DNA of 64,000 nucleotides, taken from the NCBI GenBank assembly GCA_013396915.1, contig VWZL01002562.1, forward strand, positions 3,068 through 67,067, in the 5' to 3' direction. How positions within the stretch are numbered: position 1 is the first letter of the stretch; each line of letters starts with the position of its first letter. The notes under the pieces are model-generated. The model made no database searches and was not told the DNA's origin. It was given only the letters and a program-made list of their open reading frames with translations. The DNA comes from Stercorarius parasiticus (taxonomy: Eukaryota > Chordata > Aves > Charadriiformes > Stercorariidae). The position numbers were made by a program, and so were the translations under genes. Positions 52,240-64,000 of this stretch are shown here, piece after piece.

Positions 52240-52312
52240 AGCCTAATCCAGCTCTCATTGAAGTCAATGGTAGTCTTTTCATTTACTTCAGTGGAAACTG
52301 GATCAAGCTAAT
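52240..52312. repeat. Palindromic MITE-like relic
   Basis: CCTAATCCAGCTCTCATTGA, AGTCAATGGTAGTC, then TTTACTTCAGTGGAAACTGG and ATCAAGC. The arms GATCCAG-type / CTGGATC-type and the repeated ATTGAAGTCAATGG core are characteristic of the family seen across this window. Confidence 0.6.
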
Positions 52313-53325
52313 AGGTTGCAAATTGCATTCAAGGGAAAGTCACATCTTATCATGGAAATCGTTGTGTAGCGAAGCAGTGTTATTGATGGAAGACACAAAA
52401 TAGCTGGTTGTTTCCAGGTTTTCTTGACAGACAATTTATAGATTCTCTTATCCAAATTTATTAATTTTTATCTCATAAGTTACGGCATTGCAACAATTTT
52501 TAAAATATTAATTTTAACCTGATCTTTCTGACAAATTAAAGCACGCTTCCAGTTAAAGACTTTTATAAAAGGGTCTAGAACTTTGCTTTCCAGACACCAG
52601 GTTAGCTATCTATTAATCTCAATTAGGATAGCTTGAAATTGGGCATTTTTTCTGTTTAAAAAAAAGTATTTTCTTCATTTTTAATTGAAAAACAAGTATC
52701 TGATAATTTTTTTCACCAGCTCTCTGTTGTGTCACTTCAGAGCTGTTCGTTAATATAATTGGTCCTCTTGCTGCTGAATATGAAAACCTGTAAGCACTTC
52801 CATCTGAAAGTGTAATTCTAGCAAATTGCATTCCCAAGTAGGCACAAATTTATGATGTTCACTTTTTCCAACATTTTAATTTTGCAGCTGTGGGGTGCTA
52901 ACTATATCTGCCAAATCAGATTTTTTTTTTTTTTAAACTATTGCAACTTGCTTGTTAAGGAGTTATTTTTCTCTTCTGCACTGCTCCCACTCTGTTGATT
53001 AGAGGTTTGTTGCTTTGGTAATGCATCTCTCTCCTTGAGGCAGTTAATGATTACAGACAACTCTCTAACATATAATTTTGGGGGAAGGTTATTGAGAAGG
53101 TGATATGGCAACGATTGTAATTGTTTCTGTGGCTTAGAAATGTCCTAGTCTTTGCTGGGCAGGTATCAGGTCCTGGGGTTTGGAGTGGAAGCGGTTCTGG
53201 TGTCCAGGATTAAAGATGCTTTCCTGTGTTATTTATTCCCAAATCGCTCCAGTTCATAAGGTTACAAAGAACATTGTGAAAAATGGTAAACTGCTTTTTA
53301 ATTCTTAATAAAATGTCAATAAAAT
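52313..53325. other. AT-rich noncoding DNA, no gene seen
   Basis: T14 run at about 52921-52934. Nothing else recognised up to the CR1 fragment. Confidence 0.55.
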
Positions 53326-53490
53326 AGAATCATAGAGTGGTTTAGATTGGACGGGACCTTAAAGGTCATCTAGTTCCAGCCTCCCTGCCCTGGGCAGGGA
53401 CACCTCCCATCAGACCAGGTTACTCAAAGCCCCATCCAGCCTGGCCTTGAACACTTCCAGGGATGGGGCAGCCACAGCTTCTCTGGGCAA
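53326..53490 (-). mobile_element. CR1 retrotransposon, 5'-truncated 3' end
   Basis: Read on the minus strand, this is the 3' end of a CR1 non-LTR retrotransposon. It starts at TTGCCCAGAGAAGCTGTGG near 53490 and passes through the short 3'UTR with CTAGATGACCTTTAAGGTCC. It ends with CTCTATGATTCTA at about 53326, the typical avian CR1 tail. It is about 165 bp, strongly 5'-truncated, and incapable of moving. The boundaries are by eye and good to about 10 bases. It lies opposite in orientation to the larger CR1 copy 2.6 kb downstream. Confidence 0.95.
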
Positions 53491-56067
53491 AATGGTGCCT
53501 ATTCCATACCAGGCAGAAGATGACCTTCATAGTCTTCAGGATGGACCTCCAAGGGAGACACGCTCAGATGGTGGAGGGGTGGCCCATAACTCCTGGCATG
53601 ATTTTAGAGCCTCAGAAGCCTTTGCGAGCTGTGGAGCATCTTTGGTTTCAGATGGCAGGATAATAATCATTCATTTGTCCAATGATTTTGATTGAAAAGA
53701 GATCAATTGAACAATTTGTATTGGAGATTTAGTTATTTTTTCAGCATGGAGAAGAGTTGTTTATGAGCCTTAAATGGAAAAAATGTTACCTTTAGTAATT
53801 TCATTACTAATAATTTGAATGGAGCTGCATGAGCATCCATACACCTGAAACTCAAATCCTAAATACTGCAGTTATTTGCATATTGTATGTAGGTGCCTTG
53901 CCATGGGAGCCGTGTTCCCACATCACGGGGACACTTCTTATTTGGATTTTCCCAGTGGATGCATAGGAGCAATTTGTACTGAAATTTTGTCAAAAAAATG
54001 ACTAGTGTTTTGCCACTTTAAAACCATGGAAACATCACAATGTTCTTTTAGAAATGACTCCATGAATTAATTGCAAATTACTTATTAATGAAACAAATAT
54101 TCAGCTGTCACTTGAACTAAACTACACGATATGCTTAATGATTATTTTTTGAGAAAACACTTTTGTGTTTGTTTGATCTGCCTAGTGTTAACAACGGTAG
54201 AAAAAGAGGAAAGCATTTGGTGTCAGAGTGGAAACTTGAAACTGGCAAAAAGGAGGAGGAGAGGGAAAAAATCAGCCAATAATTGCAAAATAGGTGAAAA
54301 GCCCAAAGAAACAGAGGATACCTAGCAATTATGTTGGAAAGCCGCTGCCCCAGGTAGCCCTAGTAAGGTAACGAGGGTAAAATATGGTGACACAGGCAGG
54401 GAAATCTGGCAGCAAAGGCTTCCACAGTAATATTAATTCAGCTGCATTCCATGTCCGCAAAATGAGCATGAAGGAATTCACCTCATATGGGGTGGGTAAA
54501 TGTTTGCAAACTACAGAGGGACTCCCAAATGAATGCAAAGTATCATCTGTAGTTCTGCAAATTATAATAAAAATAAATGCTGCTAATTAGGGAACGTGCG
54601 TTCCTCATGGCTCTGGCATTAGTCTGGGACAACGCCACCAAGCTTCCCTGCTCAGACCTTCTGTGTCCCTCAGGAACCGGCTGAGCAGTGCTGAGCCCAA
54701 AGGGACCTTCATGGGTAACCATGGTGCACCGGAGGGGGGCGGTTTGCACAGCCAGTTTGCTGAAGCCGTGTGTTTTTTCTGTGTGCCCTCCATTGCAAGG
54801 GGCAGGTATAAATAGGTAATCAAGCCTTTACACTCTTTGCTGCGCTACTGGTGCTGTTTACACGAGCAGGAACACGGGGCGGTAGAGGAGCAAGGCAGGT
54901 ACGCCTGCGTGCTGAACACATCTCAGGTGTCCTTCTGCTGGTGCTGCTAAATTATTCACCACTCGGCAAGCGTGTGCCTGTGTGAGATATTTAAAGGAGG
55001 GAATCTGAGGTGAAACCCCATCCGTTTACCCAGAGCTGACACTGGAATATTCATTATCACATTAAATCTAACCGCAGCGAAAATGAAGGCTTCCGTTGAT
55101 TATGTGCTTGCATAAAAGACTTCTTTGGTGGCAAGCCTGTGTGCCAGAGATCTGAATATAAAATCTAGAACGTGGAAACCATTCTCTTTATGGTAAATTT
55201 ACCTTCTTGGAAGTTATGAGACTTGGCAGGTTTAAATTATGTTTTACACCTGTGGTGGATTATAGGATTTTTCTAACTGGCCACAAGTAATACTAGATGA
55301 GCACATATCACACATGCCCAATCCCAGCCACAGGCATGAGTCAGGATTTCCCATACAAAGTAAAAAAAATAAAATGCAGATTTGATATCCAGAGAATGCT
55401 ACATATTTATCTTGGTATAATATTAGTTTTGCAGGGTTGGTAGGGAGGTCTCCTCTTCTGGAGTGCTGGGGCAAATAGTCCTGTCTGCACACACCTGCCT
55501 TTCCTCCGTCCCAAGTTTGTGCTGGAGCAGCGTGAGCAACACAGCATGGAGAGGGGTTTGAGGAACCCCTTGGAGTTAAGATGGCAGAAAAGTTCAGTAA
55601 AATGCATGGGACTGTCCCCAAAAGAGACATGAGGTATTTCCTCCCTCTCTTCATCCATCCATCCCTCGCTCCCTCCATGTCTTTCCCCTCCACCAGGGAT
55701 CCTGTTGAATTTAAAGACTGAAGAAGAAAGAGTAATAGAAATGATGAGATGAAACACTTTGGAAGGACACCTCTTGAGCAGGTTGTCCCACCTGGGAACA
55801 GGAGGGCTGTTTGCTCTGGTCAGCTTAGGTCTGTGAATGGGTTTCCAAGCAAAATGGCACAGCGAGGACTGGGTTTGGTGGAGGTGGGCAGGTACGTAGA
55901 GGGGAGAATAAAGACTGTTCCTCTCAATGCTAAGAATGATGATTCACTCGCAATTAGTAATTCATTGAAATATGTAGCGGGTTGCATCAGCACAAAGAAT
56001 TTAACAAAATAAAATAATAAATCAAGTTCCTCCATCCCTTAATACTTCCAGCAGACTTTCTACTTTG
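53491..56067. other. Noncoding DNA between CR1 copies, no gene seen
   Basis: A GC-richer patch at about 54600-54960 and minus-strand open frames of about 149 and 116 codons at 55244-55757 occur here, the latter overlapping each other in different frames. No family motifs or splice context seen. A short (ATCC)n run lies near 55650-55675. Confidence 0.5.
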
Positions 56068-56740
56068 GCAAATGGGACCTGGGAGTCCTGGTGGACAACA
56101 GGATGACCATGAGCCAGCAATGTACCCTTGTGGCCAAGAAGGCCAATGGCATCCTGGGGTGCATCAAGAAGGGTGTGGCCAGCGGGGCGAGGGAGGTCAT
56201 CCTCCCCCTCTACTCTGCCTTGGTGAGGCCGCACCTGGAGTACTGTGTCCAGTTCTGGGCTCCCCGGTTCAAGAAGGACAGGGAACTGCTGGAGAGGGGA
56301 CAGCAAAGGGCTACAAAGATGATTAGGGGACTGGGGCACCTCTCTTATGAAGAAAGGCTGAGGGATTTGGGTCTCTTCAGTCTGGAAAAAAGGCGGCTGA
56401 GGGGGGACCTTATCAATGCTTATAAATACTGAAAGGGTGGGTGTCAGGAGGACGGGGCCAGGCTCTTTTCAGTGGTGCCCAGCGACAGGACAAGAGGTAA
56501 TGGGCACAAACTTGAGCATAGAAAGTTCCACCTAAACATGAGGAGGAACTTCTTTACTTTGAGGGTGGCAGAGCCCTGGAACAGATTGCCCAGAGAGGCA
56601 GTGGAGTCTCCGTCTCTGGAGACATTCCAGACCCACCTGGACGTGTTCTTGTGCAACCTGCTCTGAGGTGATCCTGCTCTGGCAGGGGGGGTTGGACTAG
56701 ATGATCTCCAGAGGTCCCTTCCAACCCTATGATTCTATGA
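56068..56740 (+). mobile_element. CR1 retrotransposon, 5'-truncated, with ORF2 C-terminus and 3' end
   Basis: The start is uncertain and lies between about 56043 and 56080. One frame encodes the C-terminal region of CR1 ORF2, downstream of the reverse transcriptase core, with [31 protein letters not shown], then SDRTRGNG and WNRLPREAV. The frame runs 56091-56666 and is broken only by one TGA at 56430-56432. It ends in the native stop at 56664-56666, followed by the short 3'UTR with GGTTGGACTAGATGATCTCC and the tail CTATGATTCTATGA ending at 56740. This is diagnostic for birds. Good preservation of the frame suggests a fairly young insertion. It lacks the promoter, ORF1, endonuclease and most of the RT, so it is inactive. 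Confidence 0.97.
56091..56666 (+). pseudogene. CR1 ORF2 C-terminal fragment with one in-frame stop
   Basis: About 113 codons, then TGA at 56430-56432, then about 78 further codons in the same frame to the native stop. At the break the sequence reads AAATACTGAAAGGG. One base appears lost just before it and one A gained just after, relative to the CR1 pattern as I remember it. Two neighbouring indels would therefore create the stop yet keep the downstream frame. The N-terminal ORF2 domains (endonuclease, RT catalytic region) are absent. Confidence 0.9.
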
Positions 56741-57945
56741 AATGGCATGTAAGGAACAACATGATCAGAAGCCAGGCTTGCCTAGTCAGAAATGGCAATT
56801 GATAAAGCTTGATTTGGAGCGTGGTTGCAATTTAACCATCGTCTTCCAGAAAATCATGAGCCTTTTTTTCTCAGAATGCTGGAGATACTTTATGGCACGT
56901 TCTTCTCTTTATGCCTCCTGTTTTCATCTTTACTTCTAAATGTACTTAGTGAGCGAGAATAGAACATAAACATGCAGTAGATACAAAAGTGCCAAGCACC
57001 TTCAGCTTCCATTGGTGCCTGCAGAGAGCACAGACAGAAACAAAATGATCGGTGACTATAATTGAGAGGCAAAAAACCGATCTATGTTTAATCAACATTT
57101 AAAGGAGCAATTACATGTCCCACAAATCCCCTTTTATATTGCATTTAAAATCTCCTTTACCTGCCCTTTAGTTTTCATGGTTTTCCTTATCTTCAGTGTC
57201 ACTTAATCATATTTTAACAGGATTTGCTTCCTCACCACCAATTTTCTCTTCCTTTCTCGTGCCACATTAATGCCAGAACATCGTCCCAATAGTTTCCTTC
57301 TACCACGCTTTCAGGTCAGACACCCATAGATTTGGATTTTTTTTTTAATTCAGGTTCAAACAGAAAAGAAAAATACCTGGTTTGTGGGAGTGACAGATAC
57401 TATTTTCAAATGTAAATGTCTAGAGCTAGAGCAGGGGAGTAAGGGGAGGCAACCACAACTCTTGTTTGACTCCTGTTGTGTGTTTGTCCTGGGGCAGCAG
57501 CATTGCTGGGACCTCATGGCCATGATCTGCCCTGCTGCTGGCAAATTTAATATAGATCCATCCTAATTCATCATGTGACTGTGAGTTAGTCCTTGGATCA
57601 CGGATCGGAAGAGGTCGGTGAGTGTAGCTGGGGATATTATCCTCTCTCTCACATCACTATCTTTGCTGTACATTAAGCTCTCATGATAATTCACAAGAAA
57701 ATGTATTTTTAAAAGATAGTAAATATCTGCAGTGGCCAATATTTGAACCTCTGTTCTTGAATTATTTTAATTAAACATAAAGGGTTTTTTTAATAAAAAA
57801 GTGCCCCAAAGTGCAGTTAATTCAAATTCTGAGGAGTTTGTGCCAGCAGAAGTCAGTCTTATTATTTTCAAATAATATTTGCATCATATGTCACAAAGCT
57901 GAGCAAAGAAATGCCTTGTTACAGGAATCCAGAAGGTCCTCTGTA
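56741..57945. other. AT-rich noncoding DNA, no gene seen
   Basis: Nothing recognised downstream of the CR1 insertion. A T run lies at about 57338-57346. Confidence 0.55.
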
Positions 57946-58632
57946 TCACAGTGGTGAGGGTGACAAGCACAGAAGATGCTCATTCATGGTCAGTGCTGTA
58001 ATAGCAAAGCACATCAGAAGTCGGATCTGCTGAAGCAGCGCTGGAGGCTCGCCCCCAGCAGGGCTCTGCCCTTCCCCTTCTGGAGGATGACGCTTGACTT
58101 TCTTCAGCCTGGTGTTGTGTGAGCTGAATTTAGTGGGAGTGAAACAAACGGAGACAGGTCCTACCAGAGTATAGGGAGGGAGTGTGCACAGGGCTAAGAG
58201 GGGAACAGGGGAGAAGGATGCCTGGGACAGACTCTTAAAGGACAAGTTTAGAAAGAAATGGTTGCTTGGAGGAAGATTAAAGAGGTCTTCTTCAAGACAG
58301 ATATGACAGCAAGAGGGGATGACATGAGGGAAGGCTGGGAAGAAGGTAGAAGCGGGTGGAAGAAGCTGAAGCAGAGGCTGTTGCCGACGCTGACAGCTTG
58401 AACAATGAGAGGAAAGGGCTTGTTCGACTTTGATTTGGTTAATGAATATGTGATGAAGAAAGAAACACACAGGCTGATTGCCTGCGGGGGAAGAGGCTTT
58501 AAGAAGAAGCATGGGGCAGATATCTGAAGCAGGTGAGAAGCTACCACAAGGTCGGTCATGGGGCCAGTTGAGATGAAGGAGGTAGAAAATGAGGGATGGC
58601 TTTAGCAGTGGAAACCAGGCTTTAGCAAGCAA
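57946..58632 (-). other. Longest open frame in the window (228 codons), function unknown, probably noncoding
   Basis: The minus strand stays open for 228 codons. The frame begins at TTG and the first in-frame ATG falls about 40 codons in. The plus strand is purine-rich, so the minus strand is pyrimidine-rich and poor in stop codons, and the product is Leu/Pro/Ser/Phe-rich. I see no domain, signal or splice context. Because composition explains the openness, I do not call a gene. A degraded old repeat is possible. Confidence 0.3.
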
Positions 58633-60659
58633 ATGGAATAGGAAGCTTTGTTGTTGTTGTTATTATTTACTGAAGGCAGGCTTGTTTTGAATCTAATAAA
58701 CAGCTTCTGTCAGAAAAATAGAAAACAAGTTTTAAATGTTGGCTTTTACCTTTACTTTGTTTATTAGAGCAAAGATGGTTAGTTCTGTTTTACTAATATC
58801 TTGTAAGTAAACAGAGTGAGAACATTCAGCGTCATAGAGACGATTAAGATGATTAACCATTGAAATTTGGTTCCACACTGAGCACATAAAAAGGAAGAAA
58901 AGGAATGCAATTAATACATTACTATAATAGAAACACTACTAATAGGTAGTAATAATGGTTCTCTATTATTTATGGTTAATTTTAGAAGAGAGGGAGAGAG
59001 TTCATTTTTGGCCCAAAGCAGTAAACATGAGCATTGAAGGAAAGGAAAACCTTTTAACTGAGTAGAAATTTTGGTTGTGAGCTGTAAAAGGAAGTCGAGC
59101 TGGATATTGAGAAAAATTCAAAAAGATAAAAATGATTTCAGTTTGGTAGTTCTTCACTGGTTCTGCAGTTTGGCAGCTGTCAACATCTCAAAATATCATC
59201 TCACCCAAACTGTTGAAAGAAAGAAACCCTTTGATTTTTCCCTTGAGACTCCCAAGCTGAAAATGGACTCTTTGTAGTCTCAGTCTCATTTCAGACAGTT
59301 TTTTTTTTTAAAAAACATTCTTGCTGGCAGAAACAACTAGTTCATAAATAGCGTCTCTGTTAATTAAATAAGTTTTATCGTTTTAACTTGCCTTTTAAAA
59401 TGAAAAAAGAAAGTAAATCTCCAACATTTTCTTCTTTATTATGAATCTTAAGGGACTGAACATCACATTTCTTGAATCATTAATAATGCAAATTAGTTTT
59501 TGTTTGGGTCTCACATAACTTTATAGTTAGAAGTAAATATTTAATGCACAGATCTGGGAAATCAACTCATATAGCAGAAATTTTACTTTATAGTTATTGA
59601 AAGTTAATGTAAGAAAGATGGGAAGTACTGTGGTTTCTGTTTATTTAACCTTTCTTGCTCTTGCTTTTCTTTCAGTAGAACTCTTTGTAACTTGTCATTA
59701 AACACTGTTATATTCCTACAGTATCTGTTTTTACTATCTTTACAGTAGCCACAGCGTTCAGCATTTAATAGCATTTTAAAGTAAAGGTTAAACATATATA
59801 GCGTACTTAGGGCTATAAGGATTGTATATTTGGTCCCGATTATTGGCAGGAAAACCAGGTGATTATTTAGAATAATATCTAAAAATTTGTTGACTTTGCA
59901 GCAGTTTTTCTTAGTTAATGAAGCAATAGTCAGACAGATAGCCAAAATAAGATTAAACTTCACTCGCCCTCTATATTGTGCATAGTAATGCCTCGGGAGG
60001 GTGGGGGTAAAATACTTTGACTTGTTTACTTGTTAGCACGGGGATAATTTGCAGTTAGTGTATATAGCCTATAGTAGGTCTTTCTGCCCCGTGTTTTTAC
60101 ACATTACTGCTGAATGCATCCTACCTCTCTCCGTATGAAATGTCTGTAGGAACGATACTATTGCAGACAAATTACAGATACTTCCCCATGACATCTGTGC
60201 TTTTTGTAGTGACTCTTGTTTGTGTGTGTGTGGTGGATAACAAAAAATAATAAGTATCCTGTTATTTTGTGCGTGAAATCTGATAGTGAAAAAGACACCA
60301 GAGAGAATTCTTCAGTGATAAAAATTTAAATAGACCCATTTATCAATATGACAGAGATTTGACCTGAAAGTTAAAGTGTTTGAAAGTTAAGTGGGGTTGT
60401 GTAAAGAAAGTTGAGGCTGCGCTACAGATAGACCATAGGTTTTGTAAGTTATTAAATCAAAATAAAGGGTATTGACAAAACAATAAATTGCCTGTATCAC
60501 CCCATCTAATAGCTTCTGGGAGCACTAAATACATTCTCCACACTAAAGATGTGTGAAGGTTTTCCCTTTCTCCTACTTTTGTTCTTCTACTCGAAAACAT
60601 TCGCACCGTGGTTGGTTTTATAACAGACTTGGCACCAAATTGTGCCTGGGAATGCTCTG
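58633..60659. other. AT-rich noncoding DNA, no gene seen
   Basis: Short (GTT)n at about 58651-58664 and a T/A run near 59301-59316. Short open frames only. Confidence 0.6.
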
Positions 60660-61230
60660 CCAGAGAACTTGCTTGGAGCGGCGTCATGGGGAGCAGGAGC
60701 GGTGGCATTGCTCTGCCAGCAACAGGACTATTGAACTTTGCAGGTGGGGTCTGAATCGCTCTCTTGGGGACTGAAAAAAAAAAATAATAATGGCACTAGT
60801 GTCTTTACTGGGAGAAGGGAGTGCGCGCTATGGTGCTCTTTGCTCTCCCTGTGAGTCCTCAGCACCATTTCCATGCTGGAAATCCGTGGGGTTCAGAGGG
60901 GGAGCAGCGTCTGGCAGCAGCTGCTCCTCGGGCCGCGCTCCCCTTGAACAGGGATGCTTTGGGGAGCGAGGAGCTGCGAGGCCGCTCGTGCCGCCTGTGT
61001 AATGATGCACCCTCTTGCAGAGGGGCCGAGTTTGCTCATGGAGGGGGGGAAGGCAAACGGCCGCAGGACCCGCTGGGGATGGGGAGGCTGGGGAGCGGGT
61101 GGGGGGCAGCTCTTCAGCCTCAGAGTCATTACCTGGGACCTGCTTTTTCCTCTGGCTCCTCCGACTCCACGGGGTTGGAGGGGCGTACCCCCTACCTACG
61201 GCTTCCCTACCGAGGAGGGAATGAGGCTGG
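60660..61230. promoter_or_regulatory. GC-rich patch with moderate CpG retention
   Basis: About 24 CpGs in 60820-61210 by eye, which is borderline for a CpG island. Overlapping open frames of up to 161 codons occur on both strands, as expected of such composition, and none is recognised. It could be a small alternative promoter, an enhancer or an exonic region. The sequence alone does not decide. Confidence 0.35.
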
Positions 61231-64000
61231 CTCTCTTTGGCTTGAAAACTACACAGATTTGAGACTATTTGCCCTCCTGCAGATTTTTCCATGGAGAGGA
61301 GCGTAGAAGACATTACTATTTATAGTGCACAGTACGTGTACACAGCGTGACATCCACCGGCTTTTCAAGCACACATCCTACCAGTTTGGAGGGGGGAGGC
61401 TTTCCATCTCGGTGTCCCCAAGATGCCCTGTCCCCTCTCCTGGGGAGGTGGGAGATCACTCAGGGGTAGCACCCATCTCCCCTTGTCTATAGGTTTCTTT
61501 CACTTATTTTTTGATGAAGATACTTGCCCCCCTGCCATGCAGCTGATCATGAGGTTTAAAGTCACAGCAAGTTTTTAGTGCAAATAATGTGAGTTTTAAG
61601 GGGAGGGAGAGGAATTGAAAGCAATGATGGTACAAGGGGGTCACAGAGCATCTGCAGACTCTCATTTGGGGACAGACCACTTGTGTGTGTGTGTAGAAAT
61701 GAAGATGGAAAAGTGCATTGGTTTAGGTAAGGATTTTTGGGAGTTTTCAAGGGGATGAGGGTCAGCAGTGGGACTTGGTTTTCCTCGCTGCCCTCTCCCC
61801 ACCTGACTGCTGGGTCACATGGTGTCTCTTTGTGTTCACATAGGGGTTTGGGAAATCAGAACATCTTCATCTGAGCTCGATTCTCGATACGGAAAAGATA
61901 GCTGACAATGGCAATAAAAATAACAGTAAGCAGTTGGAAAGGCCCAGCTCAAATCATGCTCTGTCAACAGCTTTGCAATCTGTATAAATATGAGTGGAAA
62001 GACAAACAACTCTGATTTCTCTTTAAGAATGTGAGTATCCATTGTCATAGATTTAAATTAGGATGTTTTCCTTTTACTGTATGTAAATTCCTTCTTGGCA
62101 AGTAACCCATGTCCACTAATGTATGTGTATTTTGGGTCTGTATAGTTTTGGTCTCTGCAAAATACAATGAAATCTGATAGCACACAGAAATACTTGCATG
62201 GAATGTCAAATTTTTTTGTGTGTGCTTCTCACATATCCATAAAAGAGTTTACACATTTCTAATTACTCATTCAAAAAGAGACTTTACAGCACTTTTAAAA
62301 GAGAGCCAATTTTTTCCCTACTGTGTTCTGTTTTTACAGCTTGTGGAAAGCTTATTTAACGAAAGTTTAAGTAATCAGCGAAAGTCATTTCTGAGAAAAG
62401 ACTGACAGATATGAAGCCTCTTTTCACACTTCATAAGAGGTGGAGATAGTAGCCATAAAATTTACAGCTGAATAGTACTCTGTTTAGCTTAAGTTATAGA
62501 ATTATTAGTGTTTCAGGCATCTGATAGATTTTAGGGAAGTTAAATATTTTAAATGATTATATATGCTACAGTGTAGCCGAGCTCAAAATGTGCAGCACTA
62601 ATAACAACCTACCCCTCCAAACCCAGCAACCTGCACACTCCCACGGGGCTGATGTTGCGCTAAAAATACATGTTTGCATCTGACTTAGCTTCATGATATA
62701 TTAATAAAATGCTAGCAATATGTTCCCTTTGCACAGGCTCACCTCTGGCTACGAAAGTATGAATTCCTGGGCTATGGAAAAGAACAGACAGGGCACATTG
62801 GGTAAGAGAGGAGCCAGCAGGGAGCTCAGCACCATCAGCATCTCTGTCCCAGCAGAGCAGGGACATGTGAGTTTTACTGTATGAGGGACCTGGCTGTGGA
62901 GCGGTTGAGCATAAATGAATTCTTCTGCAGGTCGTGGCCAATTATGTGTTAAAGAGAGATGAATAAAATAGGAAGAACTTGGCTGTATTATGAGACTGAA
63001 GAGTTCATGAGAAATCTCATGGAAACCGACATGCCTTTTAGAGAAAGTAATAGACATTTGAGTGTGAATCTTTCCAAATATTATGAGATGCCCAGATGTT
63101 ATGGCAATGGGTAACAAATACAAATACTTACGGCAACATATAAATAAGCAAACAAAAGCAATTACTAAAGGCATTTAAATGTTATGCTCTCTGTGTCATC
63201 TTTTCAACCTGTTTTTTTTTGGTAGTGCTTTTGATGTAACTGTTTACCCAGGAGCAAGCAGCAGAAAGGCTTTCATAGTTTTTTAAAATAACATAAATTG
63301 TGTGAGCTGGAGTTCAGTCCCACTGCAGTTACTTTGAGGTTTGCCATCGGTTTTGATAGAACAAGAACCAAAGCAGGGAAGCCTCATTCCTCCTCATTGT
63401 GGCAGCCATGGTATAACATTAACGCGACAAAGTGGCTCACCATACAACTTACATCAGTATGTGGATTAAATATATGTAGTGTAATGTTTATATTTTTTTT
63501 TAATTCACTTTTATGTGAGCCTAATACACAGCCAGCCTCATAAAGCTCACTCTTGCACCAGACTAAAGCGGTGTCTTTGTAGCATTTACTGGTGGTTCAT
63601 AAATCATGGTGGCACTTTGTTACTGTCCACAAGCTGGTTTTCATGCTAAAGGTTTCAATCATTAAGATGTACAGTATTATCTCACGCATAGTTTTAGTTC
63701 TGGAGAAATTATGCTGAGGTGCTTCTGTACATCTGGCATTTGTGGAAAATACGTATGTGTACGGTGTGCCATTTGAAAGCTGATACACACGGTACCTTTA
63801 CCTACTGTATCAACGAGTATTTTAACTAAATATACAGAAGATTCTCCCGTGTATTTATGCAATGCAGGAAAAGTACCAATCATACCAGTTTGCAAATGCC
63901 CAATGTTTACCTCTGACATCTATTTCATCTCAATTTAAGGTTTTCTGGGCATCAAACACTTCGATTTCAGGTATGAATCTCAATTACAGGAAAAGTGCCC
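61231..64000. other. Noncoding DNA to the window end, no gene seen
   Basis: AT-rich. A short (TG)n lies at about 61682-61694. Open frames are at most about 141 codons, overlap one another and are unrecognised. Confidence 0.55.

Noticed and set aside
53447..53695. 82-codon open frame across the CR1 edge
   Set aside because: It is antisense to the CR1 fragment and continues into unrelated flank; no coding support.
1..64000. CRISPR arrays, bacterial operons, integrons, phage
   Set aside because: No spaced direct repeats or dense bacterial coding; repeat content and composition are vertebrate, specifically avian.

Overview
The window looks like nuclear DNA from a bird, most probably an AT-rich macrochromosomal stretch that is intergenic or the inside of a very long intron. 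The best evidence is two 5'-truncated CR1 retrotransposons (about 53326-53490 on the minus strand and about 56068-56740 on the plus strand). Both carry the avian CR1 3' end with its terminal ATTCTATGA-type motif, and the larger one still encodes the C-terminal part of CR1 ORF2. There are no operons, Shine-Dalgarno sites, tRNA or rRNA genes, or CRISPR arrays. I recognise no host protein-coding gene. Apart from the CR1 fragment, the open frames are short, often begin at GTG or TTG, occur on both strands of the same DNA and match no protein I know.

Layout. About 545-2915 holds a cluster of three CpG-rich blocks (roughly 545-1615, 1990-2410 and 2670-2915). I count 52 CpGs in 661-1200, so this is a real CpG island and the best candidate for a promoter. 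It also holds CCAAT, GC-box/KLF and CRE-like motifs and a few splice-site-like sequences, but no recognisable coding exon. The rest is mostly AT-rich noncoding DNA broken by simple repeats: a polypyrimidine tract of about 590 bp (7291-7884), a (TCTTC)n array (9056-9129), a (CCCAT)n array (11256-11284), a (GGCTC/AGCTC)n array (42395-42449) and several poly-T or poly-A tracts. A 121-base assembly gap lies at 38502-38622.

Most interesting items. (1) An element of about 130 bp is present twice in opposite orientation, at 25525-25657 (+) and 27354-27489 (-). My hand alignment gives about 83% identity overall and 50 of 54 in the core. (2) At least eight short palindromic relics share a core like ATTGAAGTCAATGG and resemble an old archosaur/reptile MITE-type family. 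(3) Several small blocks have kept their CpGs and have exon-like or conserved-element-like features (9700-10130, 11100-11199 on the minus strand, 34118-34315). (4) A weak relic of a retroviral-type integrase may lie at 49611-49832. These are candidate regulatory elements or cryptic exons. No gene pathway can be inferred, because no complete host gene is visible.
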